From Aplysia californica (lineage: Eukaryota; Mollusca; Gastropoda; Aplysiida; Aplysiidae): a stretch of DNA of 64,000 nucleotides. Positions 56,470 through 64,000 of this stretch are shown one piece after another. Below the pieces are notes generated by a model. The model searched no databases, had not been told where the DNA came from, and was given only the letters and a program-made list of their open reading frames with translations. Each line of letters opens with the position of its first letter. Positions within the stretch are counted from its first letter, which is position 1. The stretch lies in contig NW_004797544.1 in NCBI RefSeq assembly GCF_000002075.1, positions 803,190-867,189 of the forward strand, written 5' to 3'. The translations under genes were made by a program, and so were the position numbers.

Positions 56470-57108
56470 GAGTTGGGTCGGGCTCGCTAAATCAGCGTCC
56501 GCGAGTAACGAACTACTCGCTACACATCAGACACAGACAACAGTTCGTTTAGCGAGCAGGCGGACGGAGAGACAACATGCATTCGAGCGAACCTATTGCA
56601 TACTCCCCCCCCCCCCCCCCCCCCCGGTAACTAGGCGTTCATGGCGGAAATCCCCCCCCCCCCCCCAAGACCTTTCGGAATTCTTTAAGCTTTGACTTCC
56701 CGATAATTGGAGCTTAAACAGTGTGCCCACACGCAAGGTGAAAGGTTACACACATAGTACTATGTCACCAGCCTCTCTCACTCCCTGCGGCACCGCTAGT
56801 GGCTTGAAACATTAGGCCTAATTAACAAACAATAGACGATGGGTCTAATCTCGCGTCGAGTATCTCGTCTGCTAGAGTTCAACCGTTCGCCCACCCACTC
56901 AGTGAATAAAATTATGGAGCGGACCTAAGAAATGAACTGACTTGAGGCTTGAGGTCCGCAGTCCGCTCCCTGAGAGAGTAAAATTGTGGAGCGGACCCAA
57001 AAAACGAACTGTCTTGAGGTTTGCAGTTCGCTCTCATGGCCGTCCGTTACTCGCTCGCTCAAACTGAGTCCGCGAGTAACGAACCCGTCGGTCCGCTCGC
57101 CCCAACTC
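56470..57108. mobile_element. TA-flanked inverted-repeat element with subterminal gcgagtaacgaac repeats
   Basis: Ends gagttgggtcgggctcg and cgctcgccccaactc are inverted, with TA on both sides. gcgagtaacgaac lies near both ends in opposite parts of the element. A ggagcggacc...aactg...cttgaggt unit is tandemly duplicated at about 56917-57035. Long C tracts occur inside. No transposase frame. Confidence 0.7.
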
Positions 57109-58726
57109 TACTCTTTACATTCTGTACATTTCACATAGGACTGTTCGTACCTTGATTTCATATCGCCGAAGTTATCCTGGTGTCCCTAAAAATTTTAAAG
57201 AAAGTTCTTGTTTTGGAAAACTTTGAAAGAAGAAGATTGGACTGGAGAATTATCCCAATCAGACTTACTCTGATAATTGCTAGCACACTGCAATCGCCCA
57301 GCTGGTAAATACTGATACTGTCATTATAGAACTACTCCCTGTCTTATGTTACTCTCGTTGACAAATGGCTCAAAAATTCAACATTACACTGATTAGACGA
57401 TCACATTTGTGATGGTGTTGGGCACCCAGTAGCCAGCTTCTTTAGAGAATCTAGTTTTTCATTTTTCTTTTTGTGATGCGTGAACATAAACTCTTTTCGC
57501 CTTTTTACTTCACATGAAAATATGTTTTTGAAGATAATAAGCAATGCATTAAAATGTCTATCAAATTTTGTTATGCGACTTTTGATTCTTTTTTTTTTTT
57601 CTCTTGTAAAATGGGCTGAACCACACCACTTATGTCCCGACACTGTCAATGAGTTAGTTATACTGACGCATGTACACTCACAACAACATTAATCAACTCG
57701 CGTGTTCATCCTATCTATCATGACTTCATGAAGGAAGGTGACCCCTGCCTTCTAAGACCTGTGTGCAATGCAGGATCTACCCACAACATGCTCAAGAATG
57801 TGTCAATGTGCAATATCATCACCCTCCCTTAGTGTTGTGCTCGTTCAATGGTGCATTTTTCTGCTTACGTTGCTGTGTGATGGAACAAAACTTACAACAG
57901 ACAGCTGATCTGCGAGGAAGGATCCTCTATGCCATATTTGAAATGCTCGCGGTTGTGTCCTTTACGTTTTTTGGGGGTTTTTTGTTGTTTTTTAAAAATT
58001 ATGTACAAAAGAAAATATATCGTGCTGCTGCTTCCCTGCTCCTGCGCTAGATCTCAACGTTTGATATATTTCAATGGCTTTTTAAAAATCCCAGTTCTCT
58101 TTAGCTTGTAATGTTGGTGCTAGCATGTCATCGAATGGTGTCGGCCGTTTACGCAAACCTTATTGTGAATTTTAATTGAGACATTGTGTACAAACGTTCA
58201 GCACACACATACCACAAATATGTAAGGAGATGCTTATGAGAGTATGTGGACAGATGTGTTTGAATGAATAGTATACATTGGAAACTTTTTACTGCTTTTT
58301 GCTCATATTTACTCAATGTGTAGCAGATAATGAGGTCAATTTTGTTGATGTTTAAACTTTATACATAATACTTCTCTTTGAAATGTGAGTAGTCATATAT
58401 GGACCTGGATCAGTTATTGTGTTTTGTGTCATGAAATATTGCTACTTCAATTTTTACATGATTGAAATTTTGAAATGCGTAAATGCTTCTCGATTGGTTA
58501 TGGGTTTAAAACCTTTTCTGGACATATTGCATGGATTGTATCAGTTATCAAGGATTTTTGCATTATACCAAAGAAATGTTATGAAAAAAAAAAGAAAGCT
58601 TGATCGAGTGATTATGTAAATAATCTGACAGGCTTCTGGAGTGTAGAAAGTGTTTTAAGCAAGTACTGGTTATTGTTGCTCATTGACTTGTTACTTAAGG
58701 AAGTTTGAATGCATACATAACTCGTG

Positions 58727-58727
<1 letters not shown>

Positions 58728-58757
<30 letters not shown>

Positions 58758-58768
58758 ATATATATAAT
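58728..58768. repeat. (TA)n microsatellite
   Basis: Nearly pure TATA with single interruptions. Confidence 0.95.
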
Positions 58769-61524
58769 GTACCCAAATTTCTGAGGAATGTAATTTTTAA
58801 TCATGTTGTCTGCATAATTTTCAGTGCTTTAGACAGTTGTACACAGGTGGTGCGAGTGAAAGACGATCAAGTTATGGTCTGCACAAGTTCTCTTGTGGTC
58901 TGAAATTTCCTCTAGTGATCTGTGCAAGTCTAAAGGGGCAAGGGAATGTGGCTTGTGTCAGTCTTACTAGCTCAATGATCAATCACTTTCTCCTTCAGCT
59001 CGCCAAGGGGTTTTGTAAAAGAGTTACTCGTCACTTCTGCCTATTGATGTGTACTTGTGTGTCAGGCATCCTGTTGTGTCTGATGACTTCTACCACTGGA
59101 GAGAGTGACAGGAGAGTTTGGCTGGTATATTGGATAGTGGAGGCACTTCTCTTGGCATACAGTTTTATGCTTTAAAGGATTTGATATCTTCATGATGCAT
59201 CTGAGTATTTTGAGTCAGTAGTTGTGTTAGGTGTACATACTCTCTTTATCATTGACAAGTTGCTAATTTGTTTTCAATTCAAGGCCTCATCCGTTAATTC
59301 ATTTGGGTTTAAAAAAAAATTTTTAAAATATTTTAAATAAATTTTATGTTGATGTTTTTCCAACTGCTCTTTCCCATGTTTAACTTCCTCTTCTGTTCTG
59401 AAAGATTTCTTGTTTGTCATTGTACTGCATGGTAGCTTGAGAGTTTGGATTTGTTCTTGTCTTTTCTTGCTCCTGGAATTGAGTCATCTTCACCAAGTTT
59501 TAAAAAAAATATTTTGTAGCCGCCAACTGCTGATTGTTTACATCTTCTGTTGAAGACATGTCTGGAAAAAAATGAAATAAAAATGGACAAAAGATTAGTA
59601 CCCCCTTGCAACTTTTGTGGCCCTCTAAGCAATGCTCGGAGCTACTTTTATGGGCATTTCAGTCCCCCCCCATGTGTTCCCTGTGCAAGGGTGCACGAAG
59701 CATATCAAAGAAAGGATGCTTCCCACATTTGGAATCGGTTGACCGACTCCAAGCGGTATGAAAATTTATTTCACTGTTTTCCTTTTGACCTGCTTTGTTC
59801 TGTATCAGGCTTTTGTTCTTGGCTGACTTGGCCTCAGAATTTGAATGTCTTCTTCTTGCCCAGATACTTTCAGCCGTAAACGATGAAAAAGGAGAGAAAG
59901 TGGACTGTTTACATTGACTTTTTATTTATCAGAATATAAAATAAATGAAGTCTGAGAAAGACAGCTATCTTTTAGAAGACAGTTAAGACTCTGTCCTCAT
60001 GTAGTTTCTCTTGCCAAATTGGCATGCAGGTGTTGAACGAGGTCAGGTTTGATGAAACTTTGAAATTAAACATAAGCCATTGTTGTGTTAGCTCACTTAA
60101 CTTACTGGCTCTATTTATGTGTTTTGTGGCTAGGACAAAGATCACATTAGAAGTCAAGTTAGGTCAGCTGCCTCATAGATTATGTTGAATCAAAATCACA
60201 GCGACGTTTTCACAAATATATTTATTGCATTGAAATTATAAATGATTCATAAAGTAAGGATTTCATGTCGTCTGAACTTGCATGAAGAAATTCCCTTGTA
60301 GTCAGTCTCATGAAGCTTAATTGTTGAATACTTTGCGTCTGCTCTGCAAGGTGTAGCATGAAGTTAAAATCTGTCTATTGTCAGTCTTATGCCATTGAGA
60401 TTTTCCATGTGAATAATACGAACATCAACTTATGTATATTGTATGTTTTGCCTACCTCTCTTTGTTCTATCTGTCATTCAGTGCCAGGAATATGTGTGTC
60501 TCTTCTGTTTCTCAGGAAGCAGGACCACCTCTTCATGTGTATTTGTGGATTCAACTCTTTATCATGACCAATAAGAGATTAGATTTCCCCCCCCCCCCTT
60601 TGGATCACATTTTTTCTATGGTATGCAAGGCAGTTGTCAGTTTTGTTCGATGAAGAGGAAGTAAATTAGTCTTGCGCCTGACAGTCGATATTATCTGATT
60701 CACTTACACTTATTCTTAAACATATATTTATGAAATAACGATCAGGAAATGATAATGCTTTCTGTTTTTCTAGCCAAGATGTTGCCAAGCCATAATTAGA
60801 TCAAGTGATACCGATGTTTCCTAATTTCTTGGTCAGCTCATTTTGTTTTGTTTTTAAGATTCCTGTGGTGTGAGCCTTCTGCTTTTTCGTCAGTCGGTGT
60901 GTGCTGCGCTGTTGCTGCTGCTGCTACTGCTACTTTCATGTTAACCCTTTTTTTCCTCCCCTACCCGTCTCTCTCCTGTGCCCCTTCTTTTTTGTACCCT
61001 CAAGACTCTTCATGTACAGATGACGAAGTAATCCTGTACATGTACTTTTGTGTGTGTGCGTGTGCGTCTTTAGCTTTCCTCTGTCTGTCTGTCTCTGAAG
61101 TCTTACTTTGTCTCCCCCCCTCTCTCTCTGAGTCCTTGTCTGTTTTGTCTACTTCTGCCCTCCGCTTAGCACGAGGAAGATGGGAGTATATGTGCTTTTT
61201 AGTAACGTGGACAGTCCTCACTCTACGCGGCTGCTTTAGTTTCTTGTTTGTTAGACTTCCTCAATTTGTTGTTAGCTTTTGTTGAACACTTTTAAAACTC
61301 TTTTCAATGTATTGTTTTTATTTGGTTAATATCTAGTGTCTTACATGGGCTATTGCCTAGGAGAGATCTGATATTCATGCGTTACGTTTGTGTGCCGTGT
61401 TTCTGTAAATGTTTGTTACAAGAAAAGTGCATGCATACAGTTTACATATTGTTACTTCAAGAAAAAAAGCATAAATCCTGTACAAATAAACTTATAGTTT
61501 GAAACTTGCAATTTGGAGGGTTTT

Positions 61525-61815
61525 TTTATTGCTCATTCTAGAACATTTTGGTTCCTATAAAACATCTATCTTCCTTTTCTCCCTTCCTTTTCTTTGTATG
61601 CTACTCTTTTATAACACTTCTGATCTTCAGCGCTTATTATATGACCTATTTATGTGAGTGGTTTACTGGTGCTCTGGTTTAGTTTTCTCCTTTCCTATCA
61701 AACATCTGTTGCACTTATTTCTTCTCCTTTTTTGTATGCACCTATAATCTTCAGCACTTATATATTATATGACCTGTTTGTGTTGGAAGTGCCATAAAAC
61801 TCCTACCAAAACTAA
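61525..61815 (+). mobile_element. Two degraded short SINE (family S1) copies in tandem
   Basis: The first (61545-61650) keeps the cctataaaacatctatcttcc block and the cttcagcgcttat arm but lacks head and tail. The second (61655-61815) runs from tgagtggtttactggtgctctgg to aaaactcctaccaaaact, and its tail arms gcactt and aagtgc pair. Confidence 0.75.
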
Positions 61816-62095
61816 AACAATAGATTTGGTAATATGTTTGTGGACATTCATCAGTGCAGCAAGTTAGGACCCGAAATACTCGTAGCTCAGGGTTTTTACG
61901 CCACAATGTGTGAATGTGAACTAAATGTTTGTTTCTCTGTACTGTAATGGGATTTGCTGTTATTAGTGTTATGCTGCTAAATTCACAGGCTTTGACTCGA
62001 TATTCTGGCAACAGTTCAGTCCCCCTTTTCTCTCAAAATTAAGCTTATTCCTATTTTAGATTGTTTCAATTTTTAAAATGTTGAAAGGTTTTCTT

Positions 62096-62340
62096 TCCAA
62101 TGTCTGTGGTTTAGTGGTTAAGATCTCTGCCGCTGCTCTCTAAACATGAATATAATCCCAGAGTGGGGACGTCTTATATCGAGTGTCTCTGTCCGTCTGC
62201 CGCAACGCTGTATCCCACTCTTGTGTTGGTGGGGACTAAAATACAAGTACAATGTAAAGATTTTCAAGCCCCTCTCTTGTCCTATTTTCCATAACTAGGT
62301 CACCTAGTTCAAGTAGTGAAACTCCGTTCAGAGACGTCCG
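62096..62340 (+). mobile_element. Possible tRNA-headed SINE, distinct from S3
   Basis: tgtggtttagtggttaagatctctgccgc looks like a tRNA A-box region, and tgaatataatccc could be a decayed B box. No tail shared with S1-S3 and no target duplication were found. Confidence 0.4.
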
Positions 62341-62523
62341 TTTGTCACTGCAAAATTTAATGAGGGTATATTTTCACACTTCACAACGTTGCACGCAGGA
62401 GTCCAGCGTTTGATTTTTGAGTTGGGAGAACTTTTACTGAGTGTTTTGGTGTTTCTGCACGAATGTTGTATCTTTCTCTACCTGGGTTGGCACTGACAGT
62501 AGTGACAGGCAAGGTCATAAGCC

Positions 62524-62681
62524 GTGGGTGGTTGGCGGGTGCTCTGATGTGGTTTGCTTCTTCTTTCCTGTCAAACATCTATCGTCTTTACCTCCCCTTC
62601 TTCTTTTTTGTGTTTGCTAATCTTCGGCACTTATACGACCTTATTGTGTTGCAAGTGCCGTAAATCACTTACTAATACAAA
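62524..62681 (+). mobile_element. Short SINE (family S1) with 14-bp target duplication and AAGTGCC-type hairpin
   Basis: Flanks caaggtcataagcc (62510-62523) and caaggtaataagcc (62682-62695) differ at one base. Tail arms GGCACTT and AAGTGCC pair perfectly. The gttactctcttgtaacacc block is partly deleted. Confidence 0.92.
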
Positions 62682-62699
62682 CAAGGTAATAAGCCTGCC

Positions 62700-64000
62700 T
62701 CGTAAATTATCTAAATTGTATTGATAGGGGCTTAAGCTTAAAAAAAAACCTACATTTTTTTTTCGCTACACTTCTCTTCATAATGAACCCTGGGTTTAAC
62801 AGTAATGTGAAACTGAACTTTTGAATTACAGAACCGGAACATAATTCAACAAACAAGCTTGGAAATTTTCTAACAACTTGTAAATGGTTCAAGAGACCAT
62901 TGTTTACAGTTAATCCTGTTGCACTGCAAAAAAAGACATTTTTATAGAAGTTATGAAAAGAATGGGATTCAAGCATCTTGGTCTTTCTGCAGAGATTTTG
63001 TATGGCTCTCAGTGCTGGTTGGCCCTAACAGGCAGAGTCCAAGCCCACTTCCTTAACTAAATAATATAAATTGTGTCGAATAGGGCTTTTAAAAAGACAA
63101 CATAAACAAAAAAAATTGGCCTGCCTCACAGAAGTTCATGTTTCAAATCAGAGTAGGGTCTGAAATATTTTTCATGTTCCTTCTGGAAAATTTTGTCTCT
63201 GCTGATGTCTTGATGGGGGCCCATTAAGTATTCCCATTGCCAAAGTCATCAGTAATGTGTCTTGAAAGGTGTGAAATATCTATCTGAACGAACTCTTACT
63301 TGTACCATACTGCCGTTCCAAGGCAGAGCGGTATATCTGACAAAATTGAGGTTTTTTTTGGTTTTATTGGTTTGCTACTATTGTTTTGCCCATATCCTTT
63401 TTGTGTCAAAGGTGGGACAACACATCTTCATCTGAGATAGTAGTTTTTAAAGTGGTAAAGCTACATAAGTCAAAGGTCTCAACAATTAGCCTGAAGAGTT
63501 TTTTTTACAGTTTTCTCAAAATCTTGAAATGTGCGTTAAGTCGCTTTGCCTTTGGATGGCAGTATGGAGTCGAAATCCAAGAGTTGAACACAAACCATGG
63601 ACATTGCTGTTCTGAGGTTGGTAACTGCTATTCATTGTACACATTTCCATGTGTAGAAAGATGCAGTTTACACTACACTGACAGTGGGGATAAATTATGT
63701 ATTCTGAGGCCACAAGTTAAATAAATAAAGACAAGTGTCAATTGCAAACAAAATGAAGAAACAAGTTTCTACTGCTAACAAAAATCTGTGTATTGCAACA
63801 AAATATTTGAACATCACTCACTTTGTCATGAGAAGGAAAGGGTAAACCAAATATATTACATTTGAAAGCTAAGTGCACAAGTGAGAAGAATCGGGTTCAA
63901 AATAAAAAAGTGGAGCAAAAAGTCCTGTTCTTTCCCTTTTCAAAGCCAGATGGTACTGATACATACGAATATATAACAGACTGAAAGAGCAGGAGCTTTT
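62700..64000. other. AT-rich intergenic sequence
   Basis: I see no gene, tRNA or recognisable mobile element. Short open frames here (for example 63386-63724) lack any recognisable domain. Confidence 0.5.

Larger units (their letters stand above)
55666..61490 (+). other. REV3L: Probable REV3L 3' UTR and downstream DNA, end not fixed
   Basis: No spliced or long conserved coding sequence follows the stop. Candidate poly(A) signals aataaa occur at 59336-59341 and 61485-61490, with others near 59573 and 59938. I cannot tell which is used. A transposon (56470-57108), C runs (56606-56626, 56653-56666, 60588-60598) and a (TA)n tract (58728-58768) lie inside. Confidence 0.4.

Noticed and set aside
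58837-59175. 112-residue open frame downstream of REV3L
   Set aside because: No recognisable domain, no codon bias like REV3L exons, within probable UTR; likely chance.
60848-61285. 145-residue open frame rich in Cys, Phe and Leu
   Set aside because: It is a translation of pyrimidine-rich DNA with simple repeats; no conserved features seen.
1-64000. LTR retrotransposons or endogenous viral elements
   Set aside because: I saw no pair of long terminal direct repeats, primer-binding site, or capsid/protease/integrase-like frame in the window.

Overview
The window is eukaryotic genomic DNA carrying one very large gene on the + strand: REV3L, the catalytic subunit of the translesion DNA polymerase zeta (family B). 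The window starts inside the gene. The first recognisable exon (4929-5003) corresponds to about residue 115 of vertebrate REV3L, and the stop codon is at 55663-55665. I could assemble 32 exons with consistent splice phases. Together they encode about 5,647 residues, so the whole protein is probably near 5,750 aa, against about 3,130 aa in vertebrates. The organism is an invertebrate animal, most likely a lophotrochozoan and possibly a gastropod mollusc. This rests on the intron style, on dense short tRNA-type and other SINEs, and on many short inverted-repeat DNA transposons. The species cannot be fixed from the sequence alone.

Layout. 1-4928 is an upstream intron or 5' region with (GAT)n and (CA)n microsatellites, a CpG-rich patch (about 380-730), a tangled SINE inverted duplication and a mariner-like MITE. 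4929-14948 holds 11 small exons encoding the conserved N-terminal domain and the start of the acidic linker. 15862-27535 is a single giant exon of 11,674 nt coding for the disordered middle of the protein (glutamine-rich, Y-x-S-P-rich, serine/lysine-rich). It is followed by a 40-nt microexon (28388-28427) and a 963-nt exon (32437-33399). 34478-55665 holds 18 more exons: exonuclease-like domain, polymerase motifs A, B and C, thumb, and the two C-terminal cysteine motifs. 55666-64000 is 3' UTR or intergenic DNA with no convincing second gene.

The introns are packed with mobile elements, many with target-site duplications visible in the sequence. (1) A short SINE of about 180 bp is present in about a dozen copies. 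(2) A longer SINE of about 385 bp has two copies. (3) A tRNA-headed SINE of about 545 bp has one copy. All three share the same 3' tail, which can fold into a hairpin whose two arms covary between copies. (4) Several non-autonomous DNA transposons are present: a hAT-like element with an 8-bp duplication and an internally triplicated body, a piggyBac-like TTAA element, TA-flanked mariner-like elements, and an element with a 9-bp duplication. (5) Two LINE 3' fragments lie in opposite orientation. Two SINE insertions sit directly against REV3L splice acceptors, one only 13 nt from its exon.

The strongest observations are the giant disordered exon with CTD-like Y-x-S-P repeats and a five-unit LLSQ repeat, the covarying 3' hairpin shared by unrelated SINE heads, and the SINE that appears to supply the branch point of a REV3L intron. 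No computation was run: all alignments to vertebrate REV3L are from memory, and all coordinates come from reading splice sites and frames by eye.
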